Origin: Melieria omissa
Lineage: Eukaryota; Arthropoda; Insecta; Diptera; Ulidiidae
Assembly: GCA_963971225.1 (NCBI GenBank)
Contig: OZ020269.1
Coordinates: 35,795,264-35,859,263, forward strand
DNA: 64,000 nt
Direction of reading: 5' to 3'
This document shows, one piece after another, positions 1 to 8,614 of the stretch (position 1 is its first letter; each line of letters opens with the position of its first letter). The translations under genes and the position numbers were made by a program. The notes under the pieces are model-generated. The model had not been told where the DNA came from. It saw only the letters and a list, made by a program, of their open reading frames with translations, and made no database searches.

Positions 1-350
1 AATATTGATATTTGCTGTTTTAGTGAATCCTTTGACATAAATGGAAAAAATCAGAGGAAACTAATTAATTTTAACACAATTATCATAAACATGAGTGATG
101 GCTATGGCGGAGTGGGCATAGCCCTGAACAAATCCAAAAAGTTAAAAAAATCAAGCGTAACTGACCATGATACCATTATTGCTGAAACCATTAACCTTAA
201 ACCAAACTTAGTCATCTGCTTAGTATATTTCCAACCAAGCATGGCAAGTGCCGACTTCCAATATGAAATGGAAAAAGTCTTCAACTTTCTTGATAGGTAC
301 AAAAATGTTTTGATTCTGGGCGATTTTAATGCTCGTTCGGCTCTCTAGCG
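1..350 (+). pseudogene. Non-LTR retrotransposon, endonuclease part (5' piece)
   Basis: An open frame from base 1 to about 346 reads as the first half of an apurinic-type endonuclease domain of a non-LTR retrotransposon. The block ends with the family motif GDFNAR, preceded by a hydrophobic strand (NVLILGDFNAR). In intact elements this nuclease nicks target DNA to prime reverse transcription. The frame is cut at the left window edge and at 350, where a MITE has inserted; homology resumes at 486. Further parts of the same element lie at 486-827, 2262-2354, 2679-3550 and 41300-42015. An RNase H domain in the last part points to an I/LOA/R1-like clade. It is a dead copy. Confidence 0.75.
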
Positions 351-485
351 CAGCGGTCGGCATAGCTTACTCTTATGAGCAGTACGCTCTCTCAATCAGC
401 CGTTGTTCAGGTATAATTTACACAGTGGAGAGAAATTTCACTGCGCTCACTAACACCATATCATTTTCAATTTTGCCGACCCCTG
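351..485. mobile_element. 135-bp hAT-type MITE
   Basis: The left end reads CAGCGGTCGGCA and the right end, read inward on the other strand, CAGGGGTCGGCA, the common hAT terminal motif. Flanking 8-mers are CTCTAGCG (343-350) and CTCTAGAG (486-493), a 7/8 target duplication of hAT length. The non-LTR endonuclease frame is interrupted exactly here. There is no coding capacity. An A-box-like string near the left end first suggested a tRNA-derived SINE, but the terminal repeats explain it better. Confidence 0.6.
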
Positions 486-827
486 CTCTAGAGTGACACA
501 GTGGAATCTGCGAAAGGCAAGAAGCTCAGACTGTTGACCCAAAACTCAAATTTCTGGCATTTAAATACTGACTCCATCACATTAAAAAAGGATCTTAATT
601 CAAGTAGGAGTTCTGTCCTTGATCTCCCTTACGTGTAAGGTAGAAACTATAAGACTCATCATTTTCCCATTATCATTGAGGCTGGAATGGTTCTTTCAAA
701 AGCAATGACATTTTTTGCTAAAAAGAAATTGTATGCAGCCGTACAAAACCTAGATTTCGAGCCGCCAGTAACTAACTTCGAAGAAAAAATACGGGTTGAT
801 ATGAAAGCAGCTACATACACAGTGAGC
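486..827 (+). pseudogene. Non-LTR endonuclease, continuation
   Basis: After the MITE, the translation again resembles the C-terminal half of the endonuclease. A GKKLRLLTQNSNFWHLNT-like stretch comes near 505-570, an SSVLDLPYV stretch near 610-640, and an SSDH/PI-like stretch follows in a shifted frame near 655. The tail around 690-825 (TFFAKKKLYAAVQ onward) is the linker usually found after the nuclease. Stops and frame changes show decay. The frame runs to 827, where an 8-bp duplicated site marks the next insertion, and continues at 2262. Confidence 0.6.
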
Positions 828-1061
828 CAGGGGCGTAGCCAGAACTTGGTCATGGGAACTTTTAAAAAAATTGTTTGCCAGTTTAGTATTACATGTTTTT
901 TAAGTAAAGTGCACTTTCCAAATAGGGAATTTTGTTGTGAATTAATGCTTTAAAAACGAAATTTTTTCCCTGATTTTCAGTAAAAATTTCATGAAAATTG
1001 GTGGACTGAAAGCAAAGTTATTGCATCTGAAGTTGAAGTATGTTTGTGTCATCGTACAAAA

Positions 1062-2045
1062 ATGTGCATCGAACAAAGATCCAATATTAACTATTGTTTT
1101 AAACATGTTTAAACTTTAACCGAAGCATTTAAATTGATGGACCAAGTTTATAATGATGATTGTTTATACCGTGGTGGAGTTCATAAGTGGTATACGCGAT
1201 TTAAAAACGATTGTCTGGTCATAAATGATGGCCAACGTGTTGACCAACTGAAATCCGCGATCACCACAGATTCCATCAAAACTTGGCGGTAATTCATAAA
1301 AGATAAGCCAAAATCTTCATTGAAATTCTTGAAATTGGATTTAACCTTCGCTTCACTTATACCCACCCGGGTGATCTTTATAATATTCATGTTTAATATC
1401 TGCACAAATTTTAAGGTAATTTTCAATAACATGAAAAAATATTTTTTGAAATTTTGTGCATGTTTAAACTTGAATTTTGTCATTTTTTATACAAATGTAT
1501 CTGGGTGATCCCAGGCGCTTTCACTACCATTTTGATTAAAACTCACGATAAAATTTGTTTGCGTACCTCATTATGTGTTCAATAAACCCTCTGGAAAGAA
1601 ATCTTCTAATATTTTCCATAGTCTCAAAATAAATCAATAAAGTTAGGCTTTTTTTCGAAATAAGAACTATCGCCAGAGGAAGATATTAAATGCTGAAGTA
1701 TGAAAAAAATTTTTAATTATTATATATTTATTGTGAGTTTTACTTAAAATAGCAGCGGAAGTGCCTGGGATCATCTTTAGTAAGGCGAAGGTTAAGCATC
1801 TCAATAGCATAAATTTATTGCATTTTAACTGAACATTTGGCTATCGAAGGATGCCATCCCATCTATTGACACTTGTTTTGACTGTTTTTTTTCACATGAT
1901 GTGGCACCGTGCGAATTTCACCTTTTCAAAGAATGCATTTGCCGATGAAAAAAAGCGTTTTGAGAACGTAGAAACCATCCATAAGGCTTGTACCGACATC
2001 CTGAACGACATTCCTGTTTTTAGAACATGCAAATCGCTGCATTAA
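1062..2045 (+). pseudogene. Mariner transposase remnant
   Basis: From 1062 the translation gives the N-terminal helix-turn-helix region of a mariner transposase. An EQRSNIKYCFK-like start is followed by EAFKLMDQVYNDDCL, HKWYTRFKNDC and a KSAITTDSI stretch. The frame is interrupted at 1345-1791 by a MITE and resumes directly with SISIA, IYCILTEHL. It then jumps to C-terminal matter (KRFENVETIHKACTDILNDI, about 1951-2015). The middle, which would hold the D,D34D catalytic triad, is missing, so the copy is inactive. It lies within the hAT element at 828-2253. I could not define its own terminal repeats. Confidence 0.65.
1345..1791. mobile_element. piggyBac-type MITE (447 bp)
   Basis: TTAA stands on both sides (1341-1344 and 1792-1795). 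The ends begin CCTTCGC and finish GCGAAGG, the CC...GG ends of piggyBac elements. Inverted similarity goes further in: a GATCCCAGGCGCTTTC stretch near 1507 faces GTGCCTGGGATCATC near 1761. Deleting the MITE plus one TTAA restores the mariner frame across the site (DL then SISIA), which makes the boundaries nearly certain. No coding sequence. Confidence 0.75.
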
Positions 2046-2261
2046 GCCTAAACGTGACTATTAAAAAAACAAATTAGTTTCGGTAAAAAAGGGTTTTGTT
2101 AATATTCTTTTAAATATTTCAAGATGAAAAGACCTTTTTGCTAATGTGGGAACGTACATACGATGCATAGTGATTGAAAATGTTGACAAATTATAGGCTA
2201 TGGAGGGGGTTCTGACACCCTAACCCCCCCCCCCCCCCTTGGCTACGCCCCTGCAGTGAGC

Positions 2262-2354
2262 GATAAAAGGAAGCTTAAATTCTGGTGGGATAACTCATTA
2301 TCGAAACCATATTGACTACTTAGATGTGCTTTTAAAAAATGGAGTTATGTATCT
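2262..2354 (+). pseudogene. Non-LTR element, linker between nuclease and RT
   Basis: This continues the frame left at 827: DKRKLKFWWDNSLSKPY, then LRCAFKKWSYVS after a stop. The WWD motif is typical of the region just upstream of the reverse transcriptase in non-LTR elements. It is bounded by the hAT site on the left and the SINE on the right. Confidence 0.5.
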
Positions 2355-2678
2355 ACGGCAGTCGCCGTAGCTCAGCTGTCTAGTGCGTTGGGCTGCGAGT
2401 CAAGACTCCGCGAGTTCAACACTCCGTTGCGTTAACACCGACAAAAAAAAGAAAAACAACAATTTTTCTTTCGGCAGCTGTCCTCTCAGCAGGAAATGGC
2501 AAACCTCTGAGAGTAAAATTGCCTATGAAAAAGCTCCCAACTCGCCGTTCGGAATCAGCATAAAACTCTAGGTCCCTTCCAACCTTGTGAAAATTCGCAC
2601 GCACAACACGGTTAGTTGCGGCTAGCTAGGCCTTAGTCTCGTAGTCGGGCTGTCGTGCCAGTCAAGAAGAAGAAGAGA
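2355..2678 (+). mobile_element. tRNA-derived SINE, near full length
   Basis: The head (about 2363-2430) is tRNA-like, with an A-box-like TAGCTCAGCTGTC at 2368-2380 and a B-box-like GAGTTCAACACTCC near 2412-2425. A body with AAAGCTCCCAACTCGCCGTT (2528-2547) follows, then CGGCTAGCTAGGCC, and a GAA-rich tail ending at 2678. Imperfect 12-bp direct repeats flank it (AGTTATGTATCT at 2343 and AGTTATGCACCT at 2679). Related pieces lie at 55592 and 62410. The body resembles a SINE I associate with tephritid genomes (recollection). It is not a functional tRNA, because the cloverleaf arms do not pair well. Confidence 0.7.
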
Positions 2679-3550
2679 AGTTATGCACCTCACTAGAAAA
2701 TATTAAGGCTCTCGAATATCTACAAAAGCTGGTTAAGTAAACAAAAAAACAATCCTTTGATAAACGCATAACTGAATTAAATAGGAATCCAGGTACCAGA
2801 GATGTGTGGAACTTTGTCAGAGCTCTGAGAGGTGACCATAGGGAGTGTCAATGCTTAGTATGGAATAATGACAATAACAGCAGATATCTTCAAATGCTTA
2901 AAAATCTGCTCACAGTCTAACCATTTACAAACAGATTCATCCCAATACAGAACTCACCATAATGATAGGTATTCTCAACAACAATTTGCTGATGATTTTA
3001 TAGTAGTTTCGCACCATCCAGACACATATGTACCAAAGGACAATCTCAACTCCCAAGCCATCCAGCAGGTTTCTTCTATCAAATTTCTGGGCGGCACATC
3101 AGTGCCTCTCAGTCGCTGCAGGAGCATTATTCAACCGCCATCAGGGACTCCGACAAAAATATCAATTTATTCAAAATGATCTGTCAAAACTGGGCTAGCT
3201 AAGGTGGCTCTTAACTTGTATAAAGCATTAGTTAGATCGAAAATAGATTACTGCAGAACCTCTGCTGCAAATAGTACTAAAACAGTTGCTGAAAAAATTA
3301 CGACCTTTCAGAATATTTTCCTACGAAGAAGCTTAGGGCTCTCACCCTCCACGCCAGTGCCATTAATCTATACTTTAGCAAACGAATTTTCCCTCACGAA
3401 AGAGCTCAATGGCTTACAACCAAGATCAAAGCATCGAACCCTAGTCTTTTAAATTCAATCATGTTGAACAGCAATATCAAATCAAGTTCTACAGCCCAAT
3501 TCTTGAGGAGGATAGAACAGAAGAAATCAGAAGCAGAAGAAAACAAATAA
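2679..3550 (+). pseudogene. Non-LTR reverse transcriptase remnant
   Basis: The start (2690-2840) gives LENIKALEYLQKLVK and a KQSFDKRITELN, DVWNFVRAL stretch, the usual lead-in to the RT domain. Near 2976 comes QQFADDFIVVSHHPD, whose FADD is the catalytic box of the palm. Then comes SSIKFLG, and at 3204-3440 the thumb/connection part (LYKALVRSKIDYC, LRRSLGLSPSTPVPLIY). In a shifted frame the match goes on to about 3535 (RAQWLTTKI). Most of the fingers are missing between 2850 and 2970, and there are frameshifts. The RNase H part of the same element lies beyond the large insertion block, at 41300. Confidence 0.75.
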
Positions 3551-3551
3551 T

Positions 3552-3761
3552 TTGCCTTCGATGAGTGAAGAAGAATTCATGAAGAATTTCCGGCTGACTC
3601 GATCCTTGTGGCATCGATTAATTGGGCTATCTTTGCCCATACGCGTTCTGGCGGCATTGCATTTTTTTGGACTTGGATCTTACCAAAAATACGTTGGTAA
3701 AAACTGTAATTTACCTATGAGCCAATCATGTGTCTCACAAAATTATAAAAATTTTCAATAA
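3552..3761 (+). pseudogene. Harbinger (HARBI1-like) transposase fragment
   Basis: A 69-residue frame reads MSEEEFMKNFRLTRSLWHRL, then IRVLAALHFFGLGSYQKYVG and LPMSQSCVSQ. This is the N-terminal pattern of Harbinger/PIF transposases (acidic FRLS-type helix, LRFLATGSYQ-type helix, SQSTVSR-type end). The DDE catalytic domain is absent and the frame stops at 3761. It lies between the non-LTR RT end and a MITE and is a short fossil. Confidence 0.6.
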
Positions 3762-3854
3762 AAATCTCAAAATAATTTCAAAAATTACTTCTTCCAATTT
3801 TTTATTTGTCTTATTTTTTGACAATTTGAAGGCTATCGCATATTCACCTTATAT

Positions 3855-4089
3855 CAAGGCGAATTCATACCAGGTGATAGCGTAAGGACAGCAACAAAAT
3901 GTCAATGTATTTTGTTTTTGTTTTCTGGGTTTAGATTGTCAAAATCAGCCAATCAGAACAAAGCTTGCTTTTTCATTTTAAACTGTCAAAGTTTTACACA
4001 GGCACTTTGACAATCTAGAACTTTTCCACCACAAAAAAAAAAATCAATTCGCCTCATTTAACGCTATCACCTGGTATGAATTCGCCTTG
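3855..4089. mobile_element. 235-bp MITE with perfect 29-bp inverted ends
   Basis: Bases 3855-3883 (starting CAAGGCGAATTCATACC) are the exact reverse complement of 4061-4089. The 8-mer CCTTATAT stands on both sides (3847-3854 and 4090-4097). An 8-bp duplication fits hAT or P superfamilies, and the CAAGG start leans to hAT. The inside is AT-rich and non-coding. Perfect arms suggest a fairly recent insertion. The rest of 3762-4318 shows nothing else recognisable. Confidence 0.85.
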
Positions 4090-4323
4090 CCTTATATTGA
4101 ATTAAATGAGCTTTTTTCTTTATCAATGTTGCATCAGAATGCCAACAAAGCTTTTGCTTGATAAAAATCTTGACAAAAAACCTTGATAAAAAATTTGTCA
4201 AGAATACACAGAATCAGGCTGTTGGTGTTATATATATAACACATTTACAGATGTATTTTTAAACTGAACACTGATCACCAATTTTAACCGTACTCAAGGC
4301 CAATAGTCAAAGTTAACACACTG

Positions 4324-4362
4324 CACAGTGATTCGACTCCATACAACCGCGGGACAAAATTA
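4324..4362 (+). repeat. Transib left end: RSS-like, 23-bp spacer
   Basis: Heptamer CACAGTG (4324-4330) is identical to the consensus heptamer of V(D)J recombination signals. A 23-bp spacer follows (4331-4353), then ACAAAATTA (4354-4362), which matches the start of the nonamer consensus. The outside is the duplicated CACTG. Confidence 0.8.
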
Positions 4363-5116
4363 GAAGGAGTGGTCTGTTCTTCATAAAATTTGGTATACTA
4401 GTTAATCATGGTCTGCTGAACTGAAATATCCATTTTTTTTTCTTAAACTTTTGTAGTTTAGCAATGCCAGGGTCTTGAATTTTCAAATTTCGTCATTTTT
4501 GGAGAGCTATAGTACCAAGTGTGTTGGCTAGATTTTTCAGATTTTACATTTAATCGGTAACGCCAACATTGATTATTCCAAAGAGTAACAGAAATTGTTT
4601 TAGGACCCTCTGGTTTTGCAATAAAAACGATAATAATAGATGTATGTTTTGCTTTTTTGCAGTTTTCTCAATTTTTCATGCTGATTGCATACTTTTAGGG
4701 ATGAATAAAATTTATTTTTGTTTTTCATGTTTCATAATTTATTTTGGTTACAAAGAGAAATAAACTTACACCTATGATTGAAGCTGTTTTGGCTTACAAT
4801 ACATATTTTATAGTAAACGCTATGAGTAAAATAATGAAAGTATAAATATTTGCCGATTACAAGAGTGTGTGTAGATAACTTAAAACTGGTTTAGATTTTG
4901 TTTTTTTGTTTTTTATGAGGAGTAAAAGCATCGAAAGCCCAAGTCAGTGCGAGACTTCAACCCGCTAAACATCTCCTCTTGTCCGACGGATAGTTGTTCC
5001 ATAAACTACCGCTAAGTATTTCGTCGGGAGACCGTCTAGAGCATTATAGTTCAATCGTTAGTTTTTTGGCAGTCTAGTCCGTTACCGTCAGGTGTGAAGT
5101 AGGGCCGGTTGGCGCT

Positions 5117-6641
5117 CTATCCAGCAAATTGAGTGCAATTATCATCCTTATCGCCATCATGAATGTAATAATTCACGGTTGAATCCATCGGCGACCCGGT
5201 TTTTGCTTGGATTTTTCTTCTGGATGATAACAGGGGATCCGAAGAAGTTAGCAAATGGTTAAGTAGGTCCGAATTTGTGGCCACTCGAGATGTTTTTCGT
5301 GTATGATGTAAGCGCGTGTTGCGTATGTCTTTGTGACGAGCTTCAAATGCTTCTTCAGATAAGCTTCCTTGAAAATTAAAGTATTTTATTACGTCGCATC
5401 CGTGTACCAATACTTTATGCACAGAACTTGGCATATTGTACCAGCTGGAGTGTTGTATGTAGTCATTTCTGGTCTTGTCCAGCAACTCCGAAAAGCGGTC
5501 CGTAATAATGTTTCTGCAGCACGACAAGACTCTCAATATTATTGAAAAATTAAAGAGTAAGTTTTTATTGAGGCCAGTTATTTCAGCTGCAACCTCAATA
5601 TTTGCGAAGAATTTGCGAGCGGTATTTCCGTCGTTCATGTTGCCGCCGCTTGGCTTGACGTGATCTACCAATAAACCCATTTTGACTCTGAATTCGTTTT
5701 GAATTCGCTTCCTGTTTTCCAAATATATGGCTTTATTTTCGGCACGAACTTGCCAGCATTTGAATTGCAGTCGATATGAAATGTGAAGGCAGCACTCAAA
5801 AAAACGAATCCAACAGTGAAGAGTAGATAACCCATACTCGTAATTGTTAACATTTGGAGTTTTGACCAAATCAACGCGATTCATTTCTGTTGGGTTGGCC
5901 TTGCAAATGAAACACTTACTGCATGCTCTCGTGTCCGTCAAAGCATTAGCAACTGAGCCGTCAATCATGGTGCAGTGCATCACGTAGGAGACATCCACTG
6001 CATTCCTATGATCCTCAAATATATCAGGCTGCAACTTTGCTATATTGCTTTTCATTATGTCGTTTTCGTGAATAATAACACTTTTATTTTCTTTTGCCAT
6101 TATGATTTTTACTGGTCTACAAAACAATGTTGAGCAAGGCCTTTTGTTTGTCCACACATCCATTTTTGTTGCTGAATCAACAAGCCTATGACAAATGAAT
6201 AACGGAAATATAACTAAATAGAAATGTTATAATGTGTATATAATTTGAAACTAACTTTATCGGAACCATTGCCACAAGAAACATAAACTCATCCGACTGC
6301 TCTTCAGAGGAGAACTTCTGTTTATACTGGCTATGACCAGAGCTGCCATCCATACCCCATTTGCATATGAGGGTGGTTTTTTGAGGCAGATTTTCTTTGT
6401 CGGAAAGCTTCAGCACACTGCTTGCCGTTGTTCTCAGTAGTTCTTGTAATTCTACTTGTGCTGAGCATTCTGTAGCTGAAACTTCTGGGACTAATGACTT
6501 CGTTAAATTTCGCAATGCATATAATGTCGGAAAACAGTTTTCGTGAACTTTATTCACAACATTTCGCAAAACAGTGTAAAACTCTGTTTTGACGTTTGAA
6601 CACGTTTTACGTCTTCCAGCTTTCGTGCTAGTACTCTGTTG
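5117..6641 (-). CDS. Transib/RAG1-like transposase, catalytic core
   Basis: This is a DDE recombinase of the RAG1/Transib family, which cuts and joins transposon ends. Two exons are visible: 6641-6256 and 6185-5117. The 70-bp intron between them (6186-6255) has GT..AG ends and joins VPIK to LVDSATK in frame. The catalytic residues stand where the family has them: Asp in KWGMDGSSGHSQYKQ (6348-6350), Asp in CTMIDGSVANALT (5960-5962) and Glu in GSLSEEAFEARHK (5354-5356). Zinc ligands C-x2-C (KCFIC) and H-x4-H (VHKVLVH) and the GNMNDGNTARKFF motif are also kept. About 484 residues are open without a stop. The N-terminal 150-200 residues are not identified. A splice acceptor (TATAG) at 6642 suggests the upstream exon lies across the LTR array, but I found none. 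Confidence 0.8.
6186..6255 (-). other. 70-bp intron in the Transib transposase
   Basis: The donor GTTAGT starts at 6255 and the acceptor CATAG ends at 6186. Unspliced, the frame runs into a stop just past VPIKLV; spliced, it continues into a region matching the family (DVWTNKRPCSTLFCRP). Confidence 0.75.
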
Positions 6642-6816
6642 CTATAATGCTTGTGAATATTACCACTCAGATAGACTTTAGTGCTAATACAACTTTTTAT
6701 AACAATGCATATTGTTACGAAATTCCCCAGTTCGTTATCGACGGTTCGTTTTGATTGTATTTGAAAATAAAACAACTTCAGTTATCCGGCGCAACGTAGT
6801 CAAAACTAGCAATCGC

Positions 6817-6822
6817 TTTATT
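6817..6822 (-). terminator. LTR polyadenylation signal
   Basis: AATAAA on the minus strand, about 90 bp downstream of the TATA box, present in each LTR. It sets the likely end of R in the retroviral-type transcript. Confidence 0.5.
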
Positions 6823-6908
6823 TACAGAATTCACACTTCGCTTGTATCTACACTTGTCACCACTTTGCTTGCTTAACACAGACTCGACCCCTTGCGCTGC
6901 CACTGCTG

Positions 6909-6916
6909 CTTTTATA
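6909..6916 (-). promoter_or_regulatory. LTR TATA box
   Basis: TATAAAAG on the minus strand inside LTR 1. It recurs in every LTR at +5,510-bp steps. Transcription would start roughly 25-30 bp further along the minus strand, near 6880. Confidence 0.6.
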
Positions 6917-7154
6917 CCACTTTTCTTATCGCGCCGAAGTTTCTTGCAACTTCTAATTGGAAAGCGCTCGACCATTCTCGCACAGCCCATTTCGAGAACC
7001 ATCCCTGCCATATCGGACTATACCAAGCGAATTTATAACAGTTTTGCTGTACTTCACAGTGCATGCCTAAAAGTATGCTTGGAAAACATTCGTGCGGAGA
7101 AGGCATTCCCGTACACTGCGGCACAGAATTTCTCATCGTATCACTGCCCATCAC

Positions 7155-8614
7155 TTAGACTTGTTCGTCCCGAACAAGTACCGAGGCTTCGCCGGAGTAA
7201 GACGCCAGGCGCTCCAAATGGACTACTTTCAGCCTGGCGTTTCCATTGCAGCAGCGTTGAACCCTGTACACCACGTCATTAATCCTGGTCACGACTTTGT
7301 ACGGTCCTTCCCATGACGTTTGAAGCTTTGGAGACAAACCTTTCCTGCGCTGCGGGTTGTAAAGCATTACCAGATCGCCTTCTTGGAACCCCGCTGTGTT
7401 AGCTCGTAGATCATATCTGGCTTTCATCTTATCGCTGACCAGTTGGATACGGTCCCTTATAAACTGGTGGATTTCTTCCAGCTCCGATCGCTTATTAACT
7501 GCGTAATCAGTCTTAGCGCCTTCCGTCGTGCTGACCACTCCGAACTTCAAGTCAGCAGGCAATCTCAGCTCTGTGCCGAACACTGCTCGGGCTGGAGTGA
7601 GTGATGTCGTATCGTGCGGGGCTGACCTATACGCCATCAAGAACAGCGGAATATGCGTGTCCCAATCCTTTTGGTTCCTGCCTACTACTTTCCGCAGATA
7701 TTCCTCCAGTGTTCGATTGAATCGTTCCACCATGCCGTCGGACTGGGGATGCAAAGGACAGGTGCGAGTTTTCCTTATTCCTAGTAGCTCACACACTTCT
7801 TTTAATATAAGAGACTCGAAATTCCGGCCTTGATCCGAGTGCAACTCCAGTGGAACTCCAAATCTGGCCACCCAGTTGTTTACCAACATTTCCGCGACCG
7901 TGGTGGCCTCCTGGTTAGGAATAGGATACACTTCGGGCCATTTGCTGAAATAGTCCATCACCACCAGCACATATTTGTTGCCTTGAGTGCTAAGTGGGAA
8001 TGGCCCGGCGACGTCCATGGCAATTCGCTCAAAGGGCGCTCCCATGTTGTACTGCTGCATGCGGCCCCGAGATCTTCTTGTTGGCCCTTTCGCAGCCGAA
8101 CATCGATCACAGCTCTTAATCCAATCGGCGACAGACTCCTGGCATCCTACCCAGTAGAATCGCCTTTTTATTTTGGCGACAGTTTTTGTGATGCCTAGGT
8201 GCCCTCCGCTAGAGTCGTTATGGTATGCCTCGATCACCTCGTTGATCCTGCATTTCGGGACTAAAATTAGGGAATTGCTGGTCCGGCCATCCTCACTCTC
8301 CCACTCGCGGTATAGGCAACCATCAGACAGCCGCAGACTTTGCCACTGCGCCCAGCCTTCGCGATCGGGCTCTCACCGGCCATCTCCTGCCAGTCTGGAC
8401 GTGCGCCTTGCTCCTTGCCTTCAATGATTTTTTTAAGATCCGTATCCTCGCGCTGGTCCTTTTGTATCCTCTCCGCAGACCACTCCTCCTCTGGCAGAAC
8501 GCTGACCAATCGTACGTCCACTATCTGCTCTTTGCTTTCGGCTCGCGAACAATGCCTGCATTCGGTTTTGCACGGACGGCGTGACAAGGCATCGGCATTT
8601 CCATGGCTGCTACC
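7155..8614 (-). CDS. Pol, linker plus integrase (unit 1), frame-broken
   Basis: The integrase inserts the cDNA into host DNA. The N-terminal zinc part has the H-x-H/C-x2-C pattern (AYHNDSSGGHLG, SCDRC). The catalytic triad is Asp in MDVAGP, Asp in LHSDQGRNFES and Glu in SDGMVERFNRTLEEYL, and a C-terminal WEGPYKV module of the GPY/F type follows. The linker begins right after an in-frame TAG (8615-8617) with the family motif HGNADALSR. It runs to a 1-base frame change near 8368, where the integrase frame takes over (that frame has a stop at 8373-8375). Both breaks recur in all six units. Unit 1 alone has Gly in WVGCQES (C at 8147); the others have Arg. Confidence 0.85.

Larger units (their letters stand above)
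828..2253. mobile_element. Non-autonomous hAT element carrying nested insertions
   Basis: The ends are inverted copies of CAGGGGCGTAGCCA (828-841 and 2240-2253), a classic hAT terminus. They are flanked by a perfect 8-bp duplication CAGTGAGC (820-827 and 2254-2261). Removing 828-2261 rejoins the surrounding non-LTR reading frame. No hAT transposase is visible. The interior holds a decayed mariner (1062-2045), itself holding a piggyBac-type MITE. A run of about 16 C (2224-2238) lies just inside the right end. Confidence 0.85.
6713..7143 (-). repeat. LTR 1 (left edge of array)
   Basis: 431 bp. On the minus strand it starts TGATACGA and ends TCGTAACA, so it has TG..CA ends in a short inverted repeat. 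The left neighbour is Transib DNA, with target duplication ATAT at 6709-6712. A TATAAAAG box (6909-6916) and an AATAAA signal (6817-6822), both minus strand, define likely U3-R-U5 parts. Because it is on the same strand and directly upstream of the transposase exons, its promoter would fire into them. Confidence 0.9.

Noticed and set aside
1181..1483. Minus-strand 100-codon frame
   Set aside because: It is antisense to the mariner fragment and runs into the piggyBac MITE.
2224..2238. Poly-C run as a regulatory element
   Set aside because: It sits just inside a hAT terminal repeat; length slippage is the simplest account.
2363..2430. Possible tRNA gene
   Set aside because: It has A- and B-box-like strings, but the stems do not pair and it is fused to a SINE body with flanking direct repeats.
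7155..7160. An env gene downstream of the integrase
   Set aside because: Only 11 bases separate the integrase stop from the LTR, so there is no room for one.
6842..7282. Plus-strand open frames of 60-195 codons repeated through the LTR array
   Set aside because: They lie antisense to gag, pol or LTR sequence, match no family, and repeat only because the units repeat.
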